From Phlegmacium glaucopus (taxonomy: Eukaryota; Basidiomycota; Agaricomycetes; Agaricales; Cortinariaceae): 64,000 bases of DNA. Position 1 is the first letter of the stretch. Each line of letters opens with the position of its first letter. The notes beneath the pieces were generated by a model that saw nothing but the letters and a program-made list of their open reading frames with translations, was not told the origin of the DNA and ran no database searches. This document shows positions 53,700 through 62,819 of this stretch, in pieces. The DNA is taken from assembly GCA_015039465.1 (NCBI GenBank), contig MU130625.1, positions 89,593 to 153,592 on the forward strand, read 5' to 3'. The position numbers were made by a program, and so were the translations under genes.

Positions 53700-56497
53700 A
53701 TGTGTGGTTTGGTGTTGTAAGAGAATTTGAGGGTAGGGAGGTATTGTCGCCATTGGTCAGGGTTATTTGCGCAGAAGATGGATAGGTAAGCTTCGATTTC
53801 TTGGTTTGCTCGTTCGGTAGCTCCGTCTGTCTGAGGGTGATGGGCTGTACTCATGACTAGGTTGATGCCAAGGAGTCGTCCTAATTCTCGAAATACATGG
53901 CAAGCGAATTGAGGGCCACGGTCGGAGATAGCTTTGTCCGGTAATCCGTATCTTGTGTATAGTGAGTCAAGTAAAATAGAGGCGGTCCCGTTGGCATCGA
54001 TTGTTTTGTGGCAAGGGGTTAGAATTACCCCCTTCGTAGACCCGTGGTCGACCACGACTATGATAGAGTCAAAGCCGGCAGAGAGAGGGAGATCCGTGAT
54101 GAAATCCATGGTGATCAGAGAGAATGGGCGGAGCTGTTCCGATTTAATCGGGTGAAGGGGTGGGGAGATGGGGTGTCTGTTTATCTTGTGTTGTTGGCAT
54201 ATGGCACAGCCGTCCACGTAATTCCGAATGAAAGTAGCCATGCCAGGCCACCAGTAGTCGCGTTGGACCAGATTTTGAGTGACAAGGCGTCCGGGGTGTC
54301 CAGCAGGTATAGAGTCATGGTGTTTTTGAACAATATCGCGTCGTAAGGTCAGATTATCGGGGACGTAGCAACGATCCTTGTAGAAGACTAGGTCACTGTC
54401 GGTTCGCCAGTCACTTAGGGCAGAGCGCATAGGGAGGGGTCCGCCATGAAGAAGGGCATGTAGAGCTGTTTTGACAACATCGTCCATTTGTTTTGTAGAG
54501 GTTATAAGGTCCTGTAATTCCATATCGATGGCGTTAACAAAGAGGTTGTTGGGAAGTAAAGTTCGGTCTTCGTTATCGTTTTCCATTCCAACAGTAAGGT
54601 CAGCGCGTCGGGAGAGGGCATCGGATTGGACCATTTGCGTTCCAGGGACGTGTGTAAGGTGGATGTCGAACTCGGAAAGGAAGAGGCTCCAGTGAGCCTG
54701 TCGTCGGTTGAGTTTTTGAGCAGTTTTGAAGTAGGTTAGGTTCTTGTGGTCTGAGTGTATAGTGACTGGGTAGGGGTTTCCCATTAGGTAGTGTCGCCAT
54801 TCTTTGAGTGCTCTGATGATAGCCAGTAGTTCGCGGTCGTAGATTTCGTAATTTTGTTCTGTATTGTTGAAGGATTTGGATAAGTATCCGCAGGGGTGCC
54901 AGTCTCCGTTGTTGTCTTGTTGTCGTAGTACTGCTCCTGAGGCATATTTGGAGGCGTCCATTTCGAGTTCGAAGGGTTTTGTTGCATCGGGCATTCGTAA
55001 AACTGGGGATTCGGTGAATCTCTTCTTGAGTGTTTCGAAAGCTTGGTTTCGTTCGAGTGTCCATTCGAATTTGGTGTCCTTTTTGAGTAGGTCGTTAAGC
55101 GGTTTTGTCATGTTGCCATATCCTTGGATAAATTGTCGGTAGTAGTTACCAAAGCCCAGGAAAGATTGGATTTCTTTTACTGAGGTCGGTGCAGGCCAGT
55201 CTGCTATTCCAGCGAGTTTTACAGGGTCCATAGCGAGTTTGTTTTCTTCGATGACTAGTCCTAAGAATTCCACTTTGGTTTGCCAGAAAGCGCATTTCTC
55301 GGGTTTGAGATAGAGGTCATTGTCAGCGAGGCGTTGTAGGATCTGTCTAGTGTTTTCCATGTTGTCGGCAATCGTTTTGGTGAATATGAAGATGTCGTCC
55401 ATGTAAATGATGACCCATCCTTCGGTAGTTTTGATTATGAATATTTCATCCATCATTGCTTGAAACGTGGCGGGGGAGTTGCAAAGTCCGAAGAACATGA
55501 CTGTAGGTTCGAATAATCCTTTGTTGGTTTTGAAAGCTGCTTTCCATTGGTCTCCGTCTCGAATGCGTACATTGTTGTAGCCCCATCGGATATCCAGTTT
55601 AGTGAAGTATTTGGCTCCTTTGAGTTTGTCGATGAGTTCAGAGATGAGGGGGAGCGGATAAGTATTCTTGACTGTTCCTTCATTTAGCGTTCGGTAATCT
55701 TGTGTAGGGTGTACTTTTCCGTCTTTCTTGTTGACAAAGAAGAATGGTGATGCCATAGGGGATTTGGATGGTCGGATGTAGCCTTTTTCGAGGTTTTCCT
55801 TGAGGAATTTGTCCAGTTCCATTTGTTCCAGTTGTGTAAGTGGGTAAACTTTGCAATCACGAGGTATGAAGTCGTCCTTGAGGTCAATGGCATGATCATA
55901 GGGTCTAGCTCCAGGGAATTGTTCTGCGGTTTCCTTGTCGAAGATACGCCAATAATCCATAAGTTCCGGTGGTATCATTTCTTCCAGGGTTTTCTCGTCT
56001 TTCTTCGCGTTTTGTTCACTTGCTAAGGCAGTAGAGACATTGGTTTTGTTGACCCAGAGTTCGTTGTCCGTGACGTAGTTAATAAAAGCGGCGACCAGTT
56101 CGGTTTCATTGTCGTCGAGGTTGAGTTCAATGGTTTCGTTTTCGTTGTCCAGTTTTAAGAGTGTCGAGTTGAGGGGTGATTCCTCGTCTTCGACTTCTTC
56201 TATTGTGGCTTTCGGAAGAGTTGGAGTTTTGGGGGTTGGGGTGGCTGGTTCTCGTTTTCTCCAATCTGGGGAGTCACTCCTTCGGGGTCTTGTTTTCTTC
56301 TTTCTCTTCTCTTTCCATTTTTCTATTGTCTTCTCTATTTCTTCTTTTACTTGTTGGTATCGTGTTTCTCCTTTGTTTTGGTCGATTTCCATCCTGTTTA
56401 GTGTGGTGGTGCGAGCGTTTCGTGTTTCTTGTAATCGTTGTCGGTTTCTTCGATTGTAGGTCAGGGCTAGCTGGTGTTTTCCCATTGGGAGATGCAT
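53700..56497 (-). CDS. Gypsy-2 pol: reverse transcriptase, RNase H, integrase core
   Basis: Open for about 940 codons. By residue from 56497: a basic/acidic linker (1-150); RT with [11 protein letters not shown] (D302) and [10 protein letters not shown] (YMDD 365-368); RNase H with [19 protein letters not shown] and HSDHKNL; then integrase with [16 protein letters not shown] zinc finger (about 726-767), and the D,D-35-E core (MDFITDLP D798, ISDRGPQF D859, TERANQE E896). Cut by element Z after YNTKPH. All catalytic residues are present. The first codon follows a TGA at 56495-56497 that separates it from the protease part; GGA TGA ATG was probably GGA CGA ATG. Confidence 0.94.
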
Positions 56498-56919
56498 TCA
56501 TCCGGTTTCCCAGTCTACTTGGGGGTTATGGGCTTGGAACCAGGGGAGTCCAAATATAACGTCGGCGCTTGCAATCGTGACGATGTGGAGTCGTTCCATC
56601 ATCCAACTGTTGCCTTGTTGATATCTGATCCAGGTGTAGTGCATGATTTTCCCGTTTGAATTTGGAGATCCGTCTGCGTTTCGAGGGGTTATGGGTTTGT
56701 CGAGGGGATATAAAAGTACTTGATGTCGTTTGGCGAAGCCGGTGTTCATGAAGAGTCCACCAGCTCCAGTATCCATAAGAATTCGGGCGTCAACGATTTT
56801 GTTTTCTTTCTCAGTTTTGCACGTGATGGGGGTCTGTAAGATCATAGATTGTTTTCCCATCTCGGCTACTAATACAGAAGAAATCATCAGCGACACAGAC
56901 GTTGAAACTGTGTGCTTGC
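56498..56919 (-). CDS. Gypsy-2 protease and start of pol
   Basis: Carries ARILMDTGAGGLFMNTGFAK (aspartic protease active site DTGA) and DVIFGLPWF, the conserved flap and C-terminal features of Ty3/Gypsy protease. The frame is open upstream through the gag stop region in the -1 phase (reads PGFLGKHTVST across the gag end), so pol is probably made by -1 frameshift or stop bypass; I do not see a canonical slippery heptamer at the TTTTTAG gag stop. Confidence 0.88.
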
Positions 56920-58137
56920 CTAAAAATCCTGGTCCTTGACTACTTCGTCTATCAACTTCTCTTTTTCTTCAGCATCCATATCTTCAACTAAGTTTCGTAT
57001 CATGGCTCGGGCGGTGGTTGCGGTTTTCTTGAATCCGTCGTATTTCTTGGCGTAACTGTTGTCTGGCTTGATGTAGCTCGGGTTTGAGTTCGTAGCGTTG
57101 TTTTGCTTGGAACGGCATTCGCGGGCGAAGTGTCCTATCTTGTGGCAATGGAAACACCTTCGTTCTTTCATGTGTTGTTCGCGATCTTCTATAGTGAGTC
57201 GGTCAATCTCGGTTGTGTCGATATCCATAGCGTTGGGATCATGATGATGATGATTAACATAGCGTGGCGAAGGGTAAGGCTTCTTTGCTTGAGGGGTGTT
57301 GCCAGTTTTTCGCTGAGTTATTTCCTTGCATCGTTTGTACTGTAGATCGAATTGGGAAGCCTTGGTGTACCAATCTTTGATGGCTGTGGGAGGGTTCTCG
57401 AGTCCGTAAATTTTCTGGAGGAGTGAGGTGTGGATTCCTTCCGAAAAATAATCAATGAGAGTTTTGTCGTCTTTGATCTTGGACCGTCCGGCAAGGATTC
57501 TGAATTGTGCGATGTAATCGTCTACTGAGTTGGTGCCCTGTCTGAGTTGGCATAATGAGGCTCTGGCTTCTCCTTCGGCGTCGGCGGCTAGGAATGCTTC
57601 TTTGAGTTTCGCAATAAGTTCGTCATAGGTTCCGAATTTTGGAGGGTTGGTTGCAAGACATTCATCGAGGAAGGCTTCTTTCCAGATTTTAGCGGTCCCG
57701 CCAGTAAGGAATGAGAGGATGAATATGACCTTTTTGCCGTCGGAGTCGTAGATCTTATCGTTGAGAGAGAGGTATACTCGGCAATCCTGAAGGAAGGATA
57801 GGAGTCCTTCTCGATCTCCGTGGTATGGCTGTGGTGGGTTGATGCGTACTTCTTTAGACATGTCGTCGTCGTCTTCGTTGTCACTGGTTATATCCCAATC
57901 GGTTTTCGGCTGTCGAACAGGTACTTCGGGTCCAAAAGGAACGAGTGGTAATGGAACGGGTGTTTGGAATGGGGAGGGAGCGACGGGTGGTGTGTATGTT
58001 GGGGTCTTGGTTTTTCCTGAGGTAGAAGGCTGCTGAGGAACTGATGGTGTTTGGGGAACTGGTTGGTCTGTTGCGGTTGGTCGATTTGTTCTTCCTATGC
58101 GTTCTTGTCTAGGTTGTGTTGTAGAGCTGTGGCTCAT
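56920..58137 (-). CDS. Gypsy-2 gag (405 aa)
   Basis: ATG 58137. Proline/Thr-rich N-terminus, an acidic stretch (TSDNEDDDDMSKE), then the capsid fold with PQPYHGDREGLLSFLQDC, FILSFLTGGTAKIWKE, LRQGTNSVDDYIAQF and DYFSEGIHTSLL, then a CCHC knuckle CFHCHKIGHFAREC. Very similar to the gag at 62820, so both are one family. Upstream codons are open to about 58200 and acidic, without ATG. Confidence 0.94.
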   Translation of the reverse strand: MSHSSTTQPRQERIGRTNRPTATDQPVPQTPSVPQQPSTSGKTKTPTYTPPVAPSPFQTPVPLPLVPFGPEVPVRQPKTDWDITSDNEDDDDMSKEVRINPPQPYHGDREGLLSFLQDCRVYLSLNDKIYDSDGKKVIFILSFLTGGTAKIWKEAFLDECLATNPPKFGTYDELIAKLKEAFLAADAEGEARASLCQLRQGTNSVDDYIAQFRILAGRSKIKDDKTLIDYFSEGIHTSLLQKIYGLENPPTAIKDWYTKASQFDLQYKRCKEITQRKTGNTPQAKKPYPSPRYVNHHHHDPNAMDIDTTEIDRLTIEDREQHMKERRCFHCHKIGHFARECRSKQNNATNSNPSYIKPDNSYAKKYDGFKKTATTARAMIRNLVEDMDAEEKEKLIDEVVKDQDF

Positions 58138-58489
58138 ACGTTCCGGCTCGGGAAGTTTTTCTTCGGGAGGTTCTTCGTTGTCGGTGTCGTATTGACTGCT
58201 TTCGGTTGTGTCTTCTTCTTCTTCTGATGACTCGACAGGGGCTCTGTATTTACCCTGTGACGTCGTGGTGTGTTATCTTCTTGGGATCCGTTGGTATCGG
58301 CGACCACATGATCTTCTTATGACTCCGTTGATTTAGGCGATCACACGAGTTCGGTATGACTTCGTTGGTAGAGGCGACCACACGAGTTCGAGGTTGTTGA
58401 CTAGGTTAGGCTGTGGTTTGTTGACAGTGCGTGTTTTGATGAGCTCCAGAGGTGAGGTTCGTCTACGCTTAGAGAAGCGGACGCAAGAG

Positions 58490-58503
58490 TAGTTTAGACC
58501 TTT
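58490..58503 (-). promoter_or_regulatory. Gypsy-2 self-priming primer-binding site
   Basis: Directly after the 5' LTR the minus strand reads AAAGGTCTAAACTA, exactly complementary to TAGTTTAGACCTTT inside the LTR at 58670-58657. That LTR segment lies about 30 nt downstream of the TATA box, at the expected 5' end of the RNA. This is the arrangement used by Tf1 of fission yeast, where the RNA 5' end folds back and primes. Confidence 0.8.
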
Positions 58504-58942
58504 TGTTACAGCGACTATAAGCTTGTACTCGCGTTCGGTGCTGGGCAAATAGACCAAGTAACTAGGGACTGTTGTACAGATGCAATTGTATTCCCACAGG
58601 TAAGACTTAAGGACGTCGAGTTCTGAGCAAGCTAGTAGATTAAGACCGTAGGATACAAAGGTCTAAACTAAGGATTGTAGCTATGGGTATGGCTCTTATA
58701 TAGTAGTAGTACGAGTCAGAGATAAGGGCAATGCCCATGGTCCGTGCTAGGTATGAGTCGGTATGAGTCAGAGATACGGGGAGCGGGAGCGATGGATATA
58801 TATAGTACAAGGAAGGTTCAGGGCAAAGGGTAGAGTGAGGAGCGATGGTGTAAGAAGGGGAACGATAAGAGAAAGGGGAATGTACAGTAGAGGAAAGGGG
58901 AAAAGGGATAGGGGGCTATGCACGTACCAGACGTTCATAACA
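58504..58942 (-). repeat. Gypsy-2 5' LTR (439 bp) with TATA box
   Basis: Minus strand starts TGTTATGAACGTC and ends GTCGCTGTAACA. TATATAAG at 58702-58695; predicted transcription start near 58672. I count four differences from the 3' LTR. Confidence 0.95.
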
Positions 58943-58947
58943 ATTGC

Positions 58948-59186
58948 TAGCCAAGGAACGAATGGATGGTAGATGTTAAGGAGCATGTTGATAGTGTAAA
59001 TGATAGACAACATAGTGGAAGACATTGAGGATATGATGAGCGATGAGGATGTTAACGTCGAACAAATGATTTTGTCGACCAGGAACGCGATTCAGGGCTG
59101 CTTCCAAAATAGGTAAGTGAATTCAAAGTCCGCTTATTTTCATGATGGCAACTTTTAAGCTTTGTTCTTATGCTACCAATCAGTAT
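58948..59186. other. Target-site flank, nothing recognised
   Basis: Continuous with the sequence left of 49823 before insertion. No gene found. Confidence 0.4.
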
Positions 59187-60300
59187 TGGTGCGCGATAGC
59201 GCAAGAACCAAGAACCGAAAGAACCGAACTGTCAGTTCAGGTTCAGTTCAGTTCAGTCCAAGGATCTTGGACCATCAGTCCAGTTCTCAGTTCTCATATT
59301 TCTAAGATTTTGAGAACTGAACTTTATGTAGATTTTTTTTCTAATTTTTCCACAGAGAATTGAATTTATAATCTATAAAATGTTGTTAGGTGCCTGACCC
59401 GATGTTTTGGATTTCGGAGTTTGAAAAATTGGCAACTCCCATTATCAACAATGCTGACAACACCAACAACACCACAACCACACCAACAACACCAACAACT
59501 CCCCACCAGGGGAGTTTTTTTTGGTAAGTTTCTCAATTTAATTTAATGTATATGACAGTAGACAAGGATGACTACCACAAGCATGGACAACAATGTCGAG
59601 CACAACAATGACAAGCACCAGTGCTACCTTGGCAGGTATTTTTTTTAAATTTAATTTAAATCTGATATAAACTACTACAGACAAACAACAATCCAACAAA
59701 TGATGATGAACAAGCAACAACAACAAATGCCAGCAATGAATGGACAAACATGAACAAATGATGACAAATGAGAACCAGCAAATGATGACACACGAGAACC
59801 AGCAACTTCGACATCAATCATTGACACAAACCCACTGATCCCATGCTATCCATTCCTGCTGTGGCCGCATGCACACAAGTTGATGACCAGGACAAATACT
59901 CATCAATAAACTCTCAATATGCTATCAGGATACATGGCTATATCATCATCTATTACCTGAACTATTGTTGCTCTTTGCTGGGCAGGTAAGCTTGTATTTA
60001 CTGAATTGCTTGGGTATTACTGACCTCATGGCAGGTATGTTTTTAGATTTAAACTTAATTCTAATGTAATCTATAGCAGATGAACAACAGACAATGACAA
60101 ATAAATGACAACAATGATTGAACAACAACAAACAAACAATAACAACAACTGAACAATGATAATGAAGGGATAACAATGGTGAATGAAGGACAACAAAGAC
60201 AAGAATGACGATGACAGATGAATAACAACAACAAGTGAAACAACAGGGTGATCAGCAACTGAAGGCAGGGAGCTAGCATTGAGACCAACACCAAGTCTGG
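59187..60300. mobile_element. MITE family W remnant plus its minisatellite interior
   Basis: 59187-59440 matches 45630-45900 (GAACCGAAAGAACCGAAC, TTCAGTTCAGTCCAAG, ATAATCTATAAAAT). 59640-60240 is the AATGAACAACGATGAC minisatellite, with the shared unique words GCAGGTATGTTT and TTAATTCTAATGTAA. Ends and TSD not found. Confidence 0.6.
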
Positions 60301-60759
60301 CATCCACACACAGCCAGATTACTACCTATGCAGGCATCGGTCCATCCATGTCTTTTCGAAACCACTTCATTCATTCATGGTCCTGTTAGAGGACATTCAC
60401 TTACCTCACCACCTCCTCGAGTCCAAGCACCGCTTTTCCCCCCTTCCACAACATCATGCTCACCTCACAGCTCATTTGCAGGCTTCTCAGATCTTGTGGG
60501 TTCGTGTGTTGCATTGCCACCCTCTTGCGAGTAGTGAGACATGTTTATTTCTGTTGACACTTTTATTCCATTCTTCATTTGTAACTCAGCTACACATATA
60601 GAGCCTGTCAGGGGATACTCATTGTATTTGCCCCTACTCATGCTTAGTATGTACTTACCTTCATTTCTCTATCTCTACGATTGTATTACATACCGCATGC
60701 CCCACCCTGCTCCTTGCGAACATTCCCTCATTGTAGTAGTAGTTGTCCCTTCACCGATG
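60301..60759. other. Non-coding, nothing recognised
   Basis: Plus-strand frames (60328-60534 and others) show no known domain. Flank of X4. Confidence 0.4.
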
Positions 60760-61835
60760 GAGGTCTTTACTCTCCCCCACAAGATCTGATCAGATCTGAT
60801 CAGAACTGGTCAGATTCTGATCAGATTCTGACCAATCACCTTGCCAGCCAAATTGGCAGGTAATAGGCCAAATTTTTCTGATCAGATGCTCAGAATCTGA
60901 CCACTCATTTTTCCAAGTGAAATCTGATGAGTTCTGACCAGAATTGAAATTTCAAGAAAATAAATCTTATAATATACAAACATTTGATAGCAATTTCGTG
61001 TTGCTATCAAAATCATGTATTTTGTTCAGTCTGCAGGGTGTGATCACATGACCACATGTGATATGGTCATCACTTGTTTGTTGAATTCTTCCTCTGTTTC
61101 CCACACCATCACATGGCAGTAACAACGACCACAGACGATGCTGCGCATCGTCTGTGGTCATAAAAAGGTAAGTGGGTTGTTGTATTGACCATTATTATAT
61201 ACTAATACCCATTACACAACAACAGCAATGAATACACGAACGACGGGTGCAGCACAATGATGATGGCAGCACAACGACAGCAGTACAATGACAGGTGCAC
61301 GACAACAACAACAACAACAACTGCCATGTAGCAACAGTAACCCCCCCTCATCGGGGGGTATTTTTATGTTATTCTATTCTAATCCATTACTAACATGTTA
61401 TAATAGGTCATATACAATGAATAACAACAATAATGAACAACCAACCATGCATACCACAACACCCACACGCATACAACACCCACCCACATACAACATCACC
61501 CAGACGTGTCCAGCTCCACCCACACGTGTACAACGACACCTGGACCATTAGGACGACATCCGGACGCCTACGACAATACCCAGACGCATCCAATGGCACC
61601 CAGGCATGTACGATGACACCGGACGCATACAAAGACCCCCCAGATGCGACCCATACATGTCCAGCGACACCCAGACGTGTATGAAGACCCCCCAGACGTG
61701 TATGATGGTCACCCATACACATGCAGACATGTACGACGTCACCCATACACGTGCAGACATGTACAACAACACCCGGACGCATATGAAGGCCCCCAGATGC
61801 ATACGACGACACATATGACGACACCCGGTATAAAT
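60760..61835 (-). mobile_element. X-group element, copy X4 (right end missing)
   Basis: Left end GAGGTCTTTACTCTCCCCC at 60760, then TCTGATCAGA arrays, the conserved block (TCAAAATCATGTATTTTGTTC, GTGTGATCACATGACCACATG), a 33-bp palindrome (arms GACCACAGACGATGC) at 61127-61159 and a minisatellite (61200-61830). Its terminus is Y-like (TTTACTCTCCCCC) while its subterminal repeats are X-like. It breaks at about 61835 where LTR-D-like sequence begins. Confidence 0.75.
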
Positions 61836-61839
61836 CATT

Positions 61840-62044
61840 GTTGTTGTTGTATATAAACACCAACCAGAGAGCAGTGGACCAGACCTTAGGTCAAGAGACT
61901 CCCTGTTGTTCGTTTAGGGAAGGTATAACCTTAGACTTGCAACACACAAAGGTAGGGGGTGAGAATAGAGATGAAGGAGGATGAGGATGAATGAGAAAGA
62001 GTCTTTAGTAAGACTATAGCAGTTGACAGAAGGTTGACAGTAAG
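61840..62044 (-). repeat. Truncated LTR-D-like sequence
   Basis: Shares TATAAATC..AAACACCAACCAGAG, GTTTAGGGAAGGTATAACC and GAGGATGAGGATGAAT with 48776-48960, then is cut by the Gypsy-3 LTR. Confidence 0.65.
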
Positions 62045-62486
62045 TGTTATAAACGTCTGGTACGCACACGCATATGGCCCCCATTCCTTTTTCTCCCCTT
62101 TCTCTATTGTACATCATATCTTCCTTCATCGTTCTCTCTTTACACCACCTTGTTCTCTATTCACCCTCTGCCCTGAACCTTCCATGTATTATATTTAGAT
62201 ATCGCTTCCGTCTCCCCTATCTCTGACTCGTATCGACTCTTATTCCTAGCACGGACCATTCCCTATCTCTGACTCGACCCCTAGTATATATAAGAGCCAT
62301 ACCCATAGCCATGACCCTTAGTTTAGACCTTTGTAACACTACGGTTCTAATCTATCCTGCTTGCTCAGAATCCGCCGTCCTCAGTCTAAGACTTGTTGAA
62401 CACGATTGCAGTTGTACTAAGTCCCTAGTTACTTGGTCTATCGGCCCAGCACCAAACGCGAGTGCAAGCTTATAGTCGCCGTAACA
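62045..62486 (+). repeat. Gypsy-3 5' LTR (442 bp)
   Basis: TGTTATAAACGTCTGG..GTCGCCGTAACA. Same family as Gypsy-2 but more diverged. TATATATAAG at 62285-62294 and TAGTTTAGACCTTT at 62319-62332. Confidence 0.92.
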
Positions 62487-62500
62487 AAAGGTCTAAACTA
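62487..62500 (+). promoter_or_regulatory. Gypsy-3 self-priming primer-binding site
   Basis: AAAGGTCTAAACTA, complementary to 62319-62332 in its own LTR, as in Gypsy-2. Conservation of both partners in diverged LTRs supports function. Confidence 0.8.
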
Positions 62501-62819
62501 CTTTTGCGTCCGCTTCTCTAAGCGCAGACGAACCATACATTCTGGAGCCCAACAAAAACACGCACTAGCCAACAAACCAGCAAAATACTTGGAACACTCT
62601 CGTAACCCGAACTCGTGTGATCGCCTACATCAACGAAGTCATAAGAAGATCGTGTGGTCGCCGATACCAACGGATCCCAAGAAATAAAACACCACGACGT
62701 CAAAGGGCAAATACCAAGTCCCTATCGAGTCATCAGAGGAAGAAGATACAACAGGAAGTAGTCAATACGACACCGACAACGAAGAACCTCTCGAAGAAAA
62801 ACTTCCCGAGCCAGAACGC

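Larger units (their letters stand above)
49828..58942 (-). mobile_element. Gypsy-2: Ty3/Gypsy chromovirus, nearly intact, with two accessory ORFs
   Basis: 439-bp LTRs at both ends, perfect 5-bp TSD ATTGC (49823-49827 and 58943-58947). Minus-strand order: 5' LTR, self-priming site, gag, protease-RT-RNase H-integrase-chromodomain, ORF3 (zinc-knuckle), ORF4 (BTB-like), 3' LTR. Only four LTR differences were counted, all transitions, so the insertion is recent. It is disabled by element Z inside integrase, a TGA between protease and RT, and a TGA in ORF4. Confidence 0.93.

Noticed and set aside
56915..56930. Programmed -1 frameshift site between gag and pol of Gypsy-2
   Set aside because: The phases fit -1, but the sequence GATTTTTAG lacks a canonical X XXY YYZ heptamer in the gag frame; mechanism left open.
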